A program made the position numbers and the translations under genes. The notes below the pieces were generated by a model. It was not told the DNA's origin. It did not search any database and saw only the letters and a list, made by a program, of their open reading frames with translations. A stretch of 64,000 nt of DNA from Chryseobacterium daeguense DSM 19388 (GTDB lineage: Bacteria; Bacteroidota; Bacteroidia; Flavobacteriales; Weeksellaceae). Below are positions 53,876-61,192 of the stretch, one piece after another (positions within the stretch are counted from its first letter, which is position 1; each line of letters begins with the position of its first letter). The stretch spans positions 124,001 through 188,000 of the forward strand of contig NZ_AUMT01000002.1 in assembly GCF_000430825.1 (NCBI RefSeq). Direction: 5' to 3'.

Positions 53876-54541
53876 TTAAATAATCCCAATATCTTTACAG
53901 AAGGCTACTAACTGCTCATTGCTGGTCACTTCAAGATCTTCTTTTAAGCTGTTTAATTTTTTTTCAACGCTGCTTAAGCTATAGGGCTTAATATTCTTCT
54001 CCTGAAGATGAAAAGGTATATTTTTCTGCAAAATTCCTTTGGAGAGAAGAGAAATTAACGTAATATCATAAGCGGAAAACTCATAGCGGTTAAGTTTTTT
54101 CATTTCCTGCTTTAAATCAAGGGATAAATAATTTTCATTAATATAAACAGATGCGATTGATTTTTTTAACTCCTTTGAATCGTTTCGTGCCTTCCGAACA
54201 TATCCGTTGATGTGATATTCTTTGAAAAGAGAATCTATAATTCCTGATTTGTGTTCGGCAGAAAAAACAATGACTTTCAGTGCGGATTGGATTTCCCTTA
54301 TTTTCTGAATTAATTCCCGGCCGTCTTTTATGTTTTGTTTCCGATGGTCCTCTTCATAATAAAGATCGGTAATCAAAAGGTCATAAGGCTCATTTTCGCG
54401 GATAGATTTCTGGATTTTTGCCAGCGCGTCATCACAGTAATACACATAGTCAACATTCGGAATGTTGAGTTCCTCCAATGTTTTCTGCACAGAAATATTA
54501 ATACTTTCGTGGTCTTCGGCGATTAAAATTTTTTTGAACAT
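53876..54541 (-). CDS. Response regulator with receiver and LuxR-like C-terminus
   Basis: 221 aa. The receiver has the acidic pair in IAEDHES, phospho-acceptor Asp in DLLITDLYY, Ser in VIVFSAEH and switch Lys in GYVRKARND. The C-terminal 70 residues (ITLISLLSKGILQKNI ... SSVEKKLNSLKEDL) resemble a LuxR/NarL HTH in layout though divergent. It starts 12 nt after the kinase stop and is the likely binder of the TTACGG-N4-CCGTAA sites. Confidence 0.85.
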   Translation of the reverse strand: MFKKILIAEDHESINISVQKTLEELNIPNVDYVYYCDDALAKIQKSIRENEPYDLLITDLYYEEDHRKQNIKDGRELIQKIREIQSALKVIVFSAEHKSGIIDSLFKEYHINGYVRKARNDSKELKKSIASVYINENYLSLDLKQEMKKLNRYEFSAYDITLISLLSKGILQKNIPFHLQEKNIKPYSLSSVEKKLNSLKEDLEVTSNEQLVAFCKDIGII

Positions 54542-54553
54542 TCTTTTAGTTTT

Positions 54554-56215
54554 TTAAGAAACAGGAAATGAAATATTGATCTTCAGTCCTTTTTCGATTT
54601 TAGTGTCAAAAATAATTTCTCCTTTAATAGTTTCTATACGGGAAACCGTAGAAGACAGTCCATTTTTATAAATTACGTCCCCGGAAATCCCAATTCCGTT
54701 GTCAGTATAAAAGATTCTGATGAGTTTGTTTTCCCGTTCAAACCTGAAACCCACACGGTCTGCCCTGCTATGCTTTTTCATGTTGACAAGCAGCTCGCGG
54801 ACGATTTGATAAACTTCTTCCTGTGTTAATTCTTTTAATCCTTTCCATGTATTTTCGCCGTTTCCGGCAAGATAAGTGTTGACATTATCATTGTTGAATG
54901 AACCGATCAGCTCTGAAATTTTTTCACTAAAATTTTTTTCATCAACGTTGGTTTCAGTTTTTTCGTAGGAAATATCTCTGGATTTTTCATACACAAATTC
55001 CAGATCATCCAGAGCTTTATCCTTATCAAAATGCTCCTGATTTTCAATCTTTGTCATTACCTGGTAAATTCCGTTGGCTACCACATCATGAACTTTCTTC
55101 GATATTTTAAGCTGGGTGTTTTTTATCTCGAGCTCTTTTTCTTGTTTGAGTCTTTTTTGTCTTCTGTTGTACCAGATAATAGTGATAATCGCAAGAATTA
55201 GAACAATTAAAAGAATTAAAGTTCTATTTTTACTCTCTGCTGCAACAACTTTTAGCAGTTCATTTTCTGCCGTTTTTACATCTATATCATAGCGGAAAAC
55301 AGCAAATTGATCTTTGTCTTTATTTCGTGCTGTTAGCATACTATCATTTATTGATTGGAATTTTAAAAAGTTTTTTAAGTAATCATTTTTATCAAGAATG
55401 ATTATTTTTTGTAATGCTTCAAGTTGGTCATCTGCACTTTTATTTTGTACTGCTTTTTCGAGCATCATTTTAGCATACATTAAAGAAGTATTCTGATCTT
55501 TATTATAGAAATAATCTGCTAATGTTGCATAACTTGAGTTTTCACCCCAACTGTCATGTTGATTTCTTCTTATTTGTAAAGCTTTAAACAATTGAGGTAA
55601 TGGGTCATAATTCTTACTTTCTAGAAATTTTGCTTTAGCTAAATTATTAAGTGCTCTAGCATAATCGATGCTGTCCTGCGAAGCTAGGGCAAGGCTAAGG
55701 TATTTCTTTGCATTGGTAAAATCTTTTTTACTAATTAACGCATCTCCAATATTATTGTAGTAGATAAATCTGCTTCGCTCAACATTTACGTATTTCAAAG
55801 CTGTATTATAATATGAGATAGCGCTATCAAAATTCTTAAGATTGGAAGAAGAAATAGCTAAATTGTTATAATTAGACGCAAGAACAAGCTTAACAATAGA
55901 ATCATTTTCTCTTTTATTTTTAAGAAATCTATTTGATCTTAATGAAGTTTCGATGCCTCCATAATAATCTCCTCTATCGGACTGTATAATAGCCATATTT
56001 GCCAATGCCCTTGAAACGCCTAATGAATCTTTATTTGTCAAAAAAGTGTTCTTTGCTAAATTAAAATAATAAAAAGCTGAATCGGAAACTTTCTTTTCTC
56101 GATACTCTATAGCCTTTTCGTAATAAACATTGGTTGTAATAGTTGGCTTTATATTGTTCTCTTTTTTACAGGAGAATAAAGCCATCAATAAGATAATTAA
56201 TAGTAAGCGTTTCAT
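54554..56215 (-). CDS. TPR-containing lipoprotein sensor histidine kinase
   Basis: 553 aa. Signal with lipobox LMALFSC, about 300 residues of TPR helices outside the cytoplasm (for example ALKYVNVERSRFIYYNNIGD), one membrane helix (LILLIVLILAIITIIWY), a HisKA_3-like dimerisation helix with His in KVHDVVANGIY, and a HATPase domain with N-box-like LLVNMKKHSRADR and DNGIGISG. Paired with the response regulator downstream. Its 3' end contains an internal promoter and operator. Confidence 0.88.
   Translation of the reverse strand: MKRLLLIILLMALFSCKKENNIKPTITTNVYYEKAIEYREKKVSDSAFYYFNLAKNTFLTNKDSLGVSRALANMAIIQSDRGDYYGGIETSLRSNRFLKNKRENDSIVKLVLASNYNNLAISSSNLKNFDSAISYYNTALKYVNVERSRFIYYNNIGDALISKKDFTNAKKYLSLALASQDSIDYARALNNLAKAKFLESKNYDPLPQLFKALQIRRNQHDSWGENSSYATLADYFYNKDQNTSLMYAKMMLEKAVQNKSADDQLEALQKIIILDKNDYLKNFLKFQSINDSMLTARNKDKDQFAVFRYDIDVKTAENELLKVVAAESKNRTLILLIVLILAIITIIWYNRRQKRLKQEKELEIKNTQLKISKKVHDVVANGIYQVMTKIENQEHFDKDKALDDLEFVYEKSRDISYEKTETNVDEKNFSEKISELIGSFNNDNVNTYLAGNGENTWKGLKELTQEEVYQIVRELLVNMKKHSRADRVGFRFERENKLIRIFYTDNGIGISGDVIYKNGLSSTVSRIETIKGEIIFDTKIEKGLKINISFPVS
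54607..54650 (-). promoter_or_regulatory. Internal promoter with operator (site 3) for the response-regulator gene
   Basis: Inside the kinase coding end, TACGG-GAAA-CCGTA lies at 54637-54650 and, 26 nt away on the minus strand, TATTTTTG (54607-54614) is a perfect TAnnTTTG. The response-regulator ATG is about 65 nt downstream. The arrangement suggests autoregulation of the regulator independently of the kinase. Confidence 0.45.
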
Positions 56216-56244
56216 GAGATTAGTTTTGCTTGCAAGGTAAGAAA

Positions 56245-56272
56245 AAGGACAGATTATACAATCTGCCCTTTT
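56245..56272 (-). terminator. Terminator after the small Gly/Pro-rich gene
   Basis: AAAAGG-A-CAGATT pairs with AATCTG-C-CCTTTT, with one A-C mismatch; it lies between the small gene and the kinase. Confidence 0.65.
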
Positions 56273-56277
56273 AATTA

Positions 56278-56499
56278 TTATGGATTTGTAGGAATAAACG
56301 GTGGGGGTGTTTGCCCTGTATTTCCACCTGTTCCTCCATCTCCGCCGGTTCCCGTTCCCGGATCTATTCCTGTTCCTGGATCGCTTGGCCCGTCGTCTAA
56401 TGTAGTTACCTGATTCTGATTGTTATTATTGCATGATGATGTATTTGCATTATTGTGTCCGAATGCTATTCCCAATAGCATCAATATTAATTGTAACAT
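56278..56499 (-). CDS. Small Gly/Pro-rich exported peptide
   Basis: 73 aa: a short hydrophobic start (MLQLILMLLGIAFGH), an Asn-rich piece, then Asp/Pro/Gly/Thr-rich low complexity (DPGTGIDPGTGTGGDGGTGG). It has its own terminator. No family recognised; function unknown. Coding status is moderately supported by the composition and signal-like N-terminus. Confidence 0.45.
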   Translation of the reverse strand: MLQLILMLLGIAFGHNNANTSSCNNNNQNQVTTLDDGPSDPGTGIDPGTGTGGDGGTGGNTGQTPPPFIPTNP

Positions 56500-56826
56500 T
56501 GTTTAAAAATTTTGAAGTTGAAATTGTTTTTCTTCCTCTCACGAAGTATTTATCGTGAGCTGTACACAGTTAAAATTTCGAAGCGCTTCTTAAATTTTTT
56601 GGGAAGTGAACCTTCAAAAACGGAAGAGAAACATCTGCTTCCCAACCCGGAGTTTTCTTCCGTTTTATCTGGTGATATTTGAAATCAGTTTTGTAAATTT
56701 GTTTTTGTCGGTTGTTTTAATTGTTTGTTTATCACTGATTTCTGAAGCAAAGATGCGACAAAGAGTGACGCATGTGTTAGACAAAACATGGACATCGATG
56801 GACACAAAAAATGGGCAGGAATTGCT
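56500..56826. other. Intergenic region rich in inverted repeats
   Basis: Contains CTCACGA-N8-TCGTGAG (56538-56559) and an 11-bp inverted repeat AAAACGGAAGA (56617-56627) / TCTTCCGTTTT (56656-56666), with an inner GGGAAG/CTTCCC pair. Folded RNA or protein-binding sites are possible. An open frame at 56606-56842 has no coding character. Confidence 0.4.
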
Positions 56827-56871
56827 TTACGGAAACCCGTAATGCGACACGGTAGAAAATCAAGTATTTTG
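56827..56871 (+). promoter_or_regulatory. Promoter of the membrane regulator-like gene with operator (site 2)
   Basis: TTACGG-AAAC-CCGTAA (56827-56842) lies exactly 25 nt before TTTG (56868-56871) of a weak -7 element (TATTTTG, one base short of TAnnTTTG). The gene starts at 56895. Same geometry as site 1. Confidence 0.5.
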
Positions 56872-56894
56872 TAATACCCTTAAAAAAACTAATT

Positions 56895-57746
56895 ATGTCC
56901 AAAATAAAACTACTAATCAATGAAGTATTTAGACAAGCAGAAGATGAATCAGGAAAAACATCGAAGAATGGTCTTGCATCATACTTAAATGTGCATCTGG
57001 AAACACACAAAATTTTTCTGAATGAAAGAACTTTTGTAAGATATTATGATGCTTTTGTATTGGGAATAAAAAAAGAGATTAATCCTGATCCGGATACTCT
57101 TAATAAGCTCAGCAAATATCTTGGTTACAGAGATTTTGCAGATTTCTCCAGAACATTTGTTAAAAAAGATGAAAAACTCAATAAAACAACGGTGAAAATA
57201 AGTGTTGATGAAGATGAAGAATCCATGTCAGAAAAATTTTCTAAACTAATCATTAATATTACCAATGAGCAGCATTTCAAAATGCCTGACTTCATTAAGA
57301 AAAATGGAGTGGGGATATTAGAAATGGCTTTTGTATTATTATTTGTTACTGGCGGTGTTGTTTTTCCAAATACTAAAAGTAATTCACAAAATTCTACAAC
57401 TCCTTCAATGCTAACATTATGGGGGAAACCAGATACAGATAAAAAATATATGTATTGGGATGGTGAAATGTACATTCCTACTAATAGTACGGATGTAGGT
57501 CCGGAATTTAATGTGGTTGCAATTGATCTCTATAAAGTAAAGCACTTCAAAAGAATCACAAGAAAAGACACTATGACAGTTGAGAATTCTGTTGGAAGAA
57601 CCTGGTATTCAAAATATAATGGAGATGTGCAATTCTTTACAGCAGATGGAGTTGATCCCGATAACGGCAGAGAGCTTAGAAAATCAACTGACTTTATCAT
57701 TACAAAATATGCCGGACCCAATACGGATTCATTAGTAGCAGAGTAA
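56895..57746 (+). CDS. Single-pass membrane protein with N-terminal regulator-like helical domain
   Basis: 283 aa. Residues 1-85 form a helical domain (KTSKNGLASYLN, ERTFVRYYDAFVLG, LNKLSKYLGYRDFADFSRTF) seen in several Bacteroidota regulators of unclear class. A membrane helix follows (ILEMAFVLLFVTGGVVF, about 135-151), and the last 130 residues should be outside the cytoplasm (LTLWGKPDTDKKYMYWDGEMYI...). No family name is known to me. A trans-envelope signalling role is inferred from topology and from the operator shared with the neighbouring operon. Confidence 0.65.
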   Translation: MSKIKLLINEVFRQAEDESGKTSKNGLASYLNVHLETHKIFLNERTFVRYYDAFVLGIKKEINPDPDTLNKLSKYLGYRDFADFSRTFVKKDEKLNKTTVKISVDEDEESMSEKFSKLIINITNEQHFKMPDFIKKNGVGILEMAFVLLFVTGGVVFPNTKSNSQNSTTPSMLTLWGKPDTDKKYMYWDGEMYIPTNSTDVGPEFNVVAIDLYKVKHFKRITRKDTMTVENSVGRTWYSKYNGDVQFFTADGVDPDNGRELRKSTDFIITKYAGPNTDSLVAE

Positions 57747-57816
57747 TCTTCACAATCATTTAAAATTTAATTAAACCAATTCATCATATATTCTCTTAAT
57801 TTCGTTCTTTTTTAAG

Positions 57817-59607
57817 ATGAATAAAGGAATATTCTCATTGTTGCTGTTTACGTTTTCACTGTTTTCGGCTCAGCAAAAACCGGTTCAGATTGCCTTTCTT
57901 TCCGATGTACATTTTCAGGATTTGTACGGAAGTTTTTCGGATAATAATTTTAAAGGAATTATCAATCCCAAAACCGGAAAACCGACGATTCTGAGAACAA
58001 TGGATTCGCAGTTGCATTCCACAAGAATTTTTAATGAAAACTATTTTGCATTGCTGAAAGCGCTGGATGATATTGCTAAAAAAGGAATTAAAATTGTTGC
58101 TATGCCCGGTGATTTTTCGGATGACGGACAGGCGTACAATATTCGCGGATTACACAAAATTTTAGAAAAATACCACACAAAATACGGAATCGATTTTTAT
58201 ATCACGACCGGAAATCATGACCCGGTCGGACCGTTTCATCAGGATGCCGGAAAAAATGATTTTCTCGGACAGGACGGCAATCCGATTGGGATTTACAGTA
58301 AAGAAAATCTCGGAAAGATAAAAAATCAAATCATCACAAAAGACATTGCGGAGTCCGGATATCTTGAAATTTTAAATGAATTAAAAGATTTCGGGTTTTA
58401 TCCGAAAAAAGAGAATCTTTTTTGGAGTACTCCTTTTAATTTTAGTTCTGTTAAAAATTATTCCTACAATAAAGCCTTACAAAGCGCCGATTATTCCAAA
58501 AGAATGTATGAAGTTGCAAAAGGCTTTTCTGTCCCCGATTTAAGTTATGTGGCAGAACCCGTAAAAGGAATCTGGATGATTGCCATCGACGGAAATACAT
58601 ACATTCCGAAAAATATAAATGAAAATCCCAACAATCCTTCAAATTATAAAGGTGCAAGCACTGGGTACAATAATGTGATGACCAATAAAAAGCATCTGAT
58701 AGATTGGGTGAAAAAAATTATGCAGGAAGCCAAAATCAACGGAAAAACTGTTATTGCCTTCACCCATTACCCGATGATTGATTTCAATGATGGTGCAACG
58801 GATGAGATTAAAAATTTATTAGGTCAAAAAAAATGGCAGCTGGAAAGAGTTCCTGAAGAAGAAGTAGCAAAGGCATTTGCAGAAGCGGGATTGCAGGTTC
58901 ATTTTGCCGGGCACATGCACATAAATGATACGGGAATCAGGAAATTTGGAGATAAAATGTTGGTGAATATACAGGTTCCTTCGCTGGCGGCTTATCTTCC
59001 CGCATATAAAATTCTTACCATTCATTCACCTGAAAAAATGGAAGTAAAAACGGAAGTTTTAAATGATGTTCCTGATTTTGATGAATTATTTCCTTTGTAT
59101 GAAAAAGAATATGAAACCTTGAAGAATGATAAAAATAAAGCCCTTTGGAATAAAGATATTCTGAAATCAAAGTCTTATCATGATTTTATGCTGTTTCATT
59201 TGAAAGAATTAGTTCGTCTGAGAATGATTCCTAATGATTGGCCGAAAGATTTCGTTGAAAAAGCAGAAAAATTGAATGGTGAAGATTTGTTGCTGTTAAT
59301 TTTAAATAAAAATCAATTAAAAGAAAAAAACATCAACCCAGAAGGTTTTAAAAAATGGAATTTTGAAGATCTTTTGCTGGATTTGTATAAATTTCAATCT
59401 GCGGATGAATTGGCGAAAACAGATATTCCGAAAGAAAGATTACAGCAATATCAAATATTAGAAAAACAATATCATGAAAATCAGTCTAGAGATCCGTTCA
59501 CTTTGCAGTTAAAATCTGTTTTCAAAGTTCTTTCTTTGCTTTCTAACGCAGATCCGACGGATCATTTCGAAATAGATTTGAAGAAGCGGGAGATTAGTAG
59601 ACTTTGA
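57817..59607 (+). CDS. Secreted metallophosphoesterase
   Basis: 596 aa with a signal peptide (LLLFTFSLFSAQ). All calcineurin-like motifs are present: FLSDVHF (DxH), MPGDFSDDG (GD), TTGNHDP (GNHD), AFTHYPM and FAGHMHIND (GHxH). A 200-residue helical C-terminal extension follows. It hydrolyses phosphate mono- or diesters; the substrate is unknown. Confidence 0.92.
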   Translation: MNKGIFSLLLFTFSLFSAQQKPVQIAFLSDVHFQDLYGSFSDNNFKGIINPKTGKPTILRTMDSQLHSTRIFNENYFALLKALDDIAKKGIKIVAMPGDFSDDGQAYNIRGLHKILEKYHTKYGIDFYITTGNHDPVGPFHQDAGKNDFLGQDGNPIGIYSKENLGKIKNQIITKDIAESGYLEILNELKDFGFYPKKENLFWSTPFNFSSVKNYSYNKALQSADYSKRMYEVAKGFSVPDLSYVAEPVKGIWMIAIDGNTYIPKNINENPNNPSNYKGASTGYNNVMTNKKHLIDWVKKIMQEAKINGKTVIAFTHYPMIDFNDGATDEIKNLLGQKKWQLERVPEEEVAKAFAEAGLQVHFAGHMHINDTGIRKFGDKMLVNIQVPSLAAYLPAYKILTIHSPEKMEVKTEVLNDVPDFDELFPLYEKEYETLKNDKNKALWNKDILKSKSYHDFMLFHLKELVRLRMIPNDWPKDFVEKAEKLNGEDLLLLILNKNQLKEKNINPEGFKKWNFEDLLLDLYKFQSADELAKTDIPKERLQQYQILEKQYHENQSRDPFTLQLKSVFKVLSLLSNADPTDHFEIDLKKREISRL

Positions 59608-59800
59608 TTTACTTTCCCACAGATTGCACAGATCTTCACAGATGTTTATGCTTTAATTTTATGAAAAGAGAAAAATATACGCAATTATCTGTGAAAATCT
59701 ATATTAGTGAAAAATTAGTGAGATTAGTGTTTAAAACAACAGAAAAGACCATCAACAATCTGACAGCCTTTCCATTATAAATCTAATTGTAAAAAATGTT

Positions 59801-60868
59801 CTATTTTCCGTTCACAGGGTTTTTTCTTTCGTAAGTATTATTGTCAAAACTAATTTTATAGTTTGACTTAAATAATTTACTCGGTTGATAATAATCTGTG
59901 GTAATAATCTGCGCACCGCTTTCTTTAGCCTTTTCAAACCTCGAATAATCCTCTTTTCTCGCTTCCATCGTATCTGCATCGGCTCTTGTTCTGATAATGT
60001 AGCCCTGTTTTACCAGTTCTGCAATTTTAGGGCTTGGATCATTCATAAATAAAACGGCAGATTCAGGGGTTCCGGGTGCTGAGTTTGTGAAAATCATTCT
60101 TCCTTTCAAAGAAGGATGATCTTTCATGTATAAATCTCTGTTTTCACTGTTGTTATCCAATACAAAAAGGAATTTACCTTTGACGTCCTTTACTTTAGGC
60201 CAGTTTTTGATTAAGGCAGCTTCATTTAAAGATGAATAATTTTCTCTGATATCGTCCGGAGTGATAATTTTATTTTTCCCTAAATATTTTTTCAACTCAT
60301 TATCCAGATCATCAAAAAGTTTTGAAGTATAATGCTCCGGCTCGGTTCCGAATTGATTGGCTTTTCCGTCTTTCGGTTCAAGCGTAATAAAAACGGGATC
60401 GTGGTCAGGATGGGCATCAGACCATTTTTTTAAATCTTTCAGGCAGTCTTCCAGCGTATAATATTGGGTTTGATAATCTATATCCGTAATATGAATCATT
60501 TTATAACCCGGTTTTTTCATTTTCCCTTCCGGATCGAAGGGCTGTGTGGTTTTTACAAGGTCTAAAATTTTCGGATGGGCATATTTTCCACCTTTGCTGT
60601 CTGCGTAAACGTCAATTTCAAGATTTCTTAATCCAATATTCAGCTGCTCAGGAATCGGAATATGTTCATATTGTATCCTCGGAAGAAAGTTGAGAGAATC
60701 TTTTTTAGATAAATAGCTGTAAACTTCTGGAAGAATCGCCTTTTTATAAGAATTGTGAGAACCAATTACCTGAATTTCATTAATTTTTAAATCATTCAAA
60801 TTCTGAGACTGCGACCAGAAAAAGTTTATTGATGATAAATACAAACCTAAGAAAACTGCCTTTTTCAT
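59801..60868 (-). CDS. Secreted PI-PLC-like phosphodiesterase (Ca2+-dependent PLC1 type)
   Basis: 355 aa with a signal peptide (MKKAVFLGLYLSSINFFWSQ). The TIM-barrel PLC features are IQVIGSHNSYKK (first catalytic His), LRNLEIDVYAD, and a second-His region (KYAHPKIL). It matches the Ca2+-dependent phosphoinositide phospholipase C-like family rather than the Bacillus type. The natural substrate may be a phosphodiester such as glycerophosphoinositol (inference). Convergent with the metallophosphoesterase gene. Confidence 0.85.
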   Translation of the reverse strand: MKKAVFLGLYLSSINFFWSQSQNLNDLKINEIQVIGSHNSYKKAILPEVYSYLSKKDSLNFLPRIQYEHIPIPEQLNIGLRNLEIDVYADSKGGKYAHPKILDLVKTTQPFDPEGKMKKPGYKMIHITDIDYQTQYYTLEDCLKDLKKWSDAHPDHDPVFITLEPKDGKANQFGTEPEHYTSKLFDDLDNELKKYLGKNKIITPDDIRENYSSLNEAALIKNWPKVKDVKGKFLFVLDNNSENRDLYMKDHPSLKGRMIFTNSAPGTPESAVLFMNDPSPKIAELVKQGYIIRTRADADTMEARKEDYSRFEKAKESGAQIITTDYYQPSKLFKSNYKISFDNNTYERKNPVNGK

Positions 60869-61192
60869 TATTTCAAATTTGTATGCGAAATTAGGAGTCC
60901 TGCGTCAAGAGAGTTTATATATTATGTTAAGTGTTTTTTAAACTTATGTAAATGAGAAAAAAAGACTAAATGTAAGTATTTGATTCATAACAATGTATTA
61001 TTTTCTCAAAAAGAGATATTTATATTTTATTGATTTTAAGATAATATTATGTTAAACTGATTTTGTGGTAGATCCTTTTACTTTGTATGCCGAAATAAAA
61101 ACTAACGACGGCCAAATAAAAACCACTGTTGCGGGAACAACAGCGGCTTTTTATTAAGCAAGTAACGTCATTCAATTACTTTACTTAATGAT
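60869..61192 (+). promoter_or_regulatory. Upstream region and leader of the SusC-type gene
   Basis: AT-rich. A -7-like TTACTTTG at 61078-61085 would start a leader of about 100 nt. Within it CCACTGTTG (61123-61131) pairs with CAACAGCGG (61138-61146, one A-C mismatch), followed by CTTTTTATT: an intrinsic-terminator shape only 47 nt before the start codon. No coding frame was seen. Confidence 0.4.
61120..61155. terminator. Terminator-like hairpin in the SusC leader
   Basis: An 8/9-bp stem with loop CGGGAA and a T-run on the plus strand, plus an A-run before it, so it could act in both directions. It could end an attenuated leader or a short RNA. Confidence 0.5.

Noticed and set aside
56606..56842. 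78-codon plus-strand frame before the membrane regulator-like gene
   Set aside because: It covers inverted repeats and ends in the operator; no signal of selection, no ribosome-binding context.
59608..59760. CACAGAT-rich repeats as a CRISPR-like array
   Set aside because: Repeats are short, irregular and unspaced; ordinary AT-rich intergenic filler of this group.
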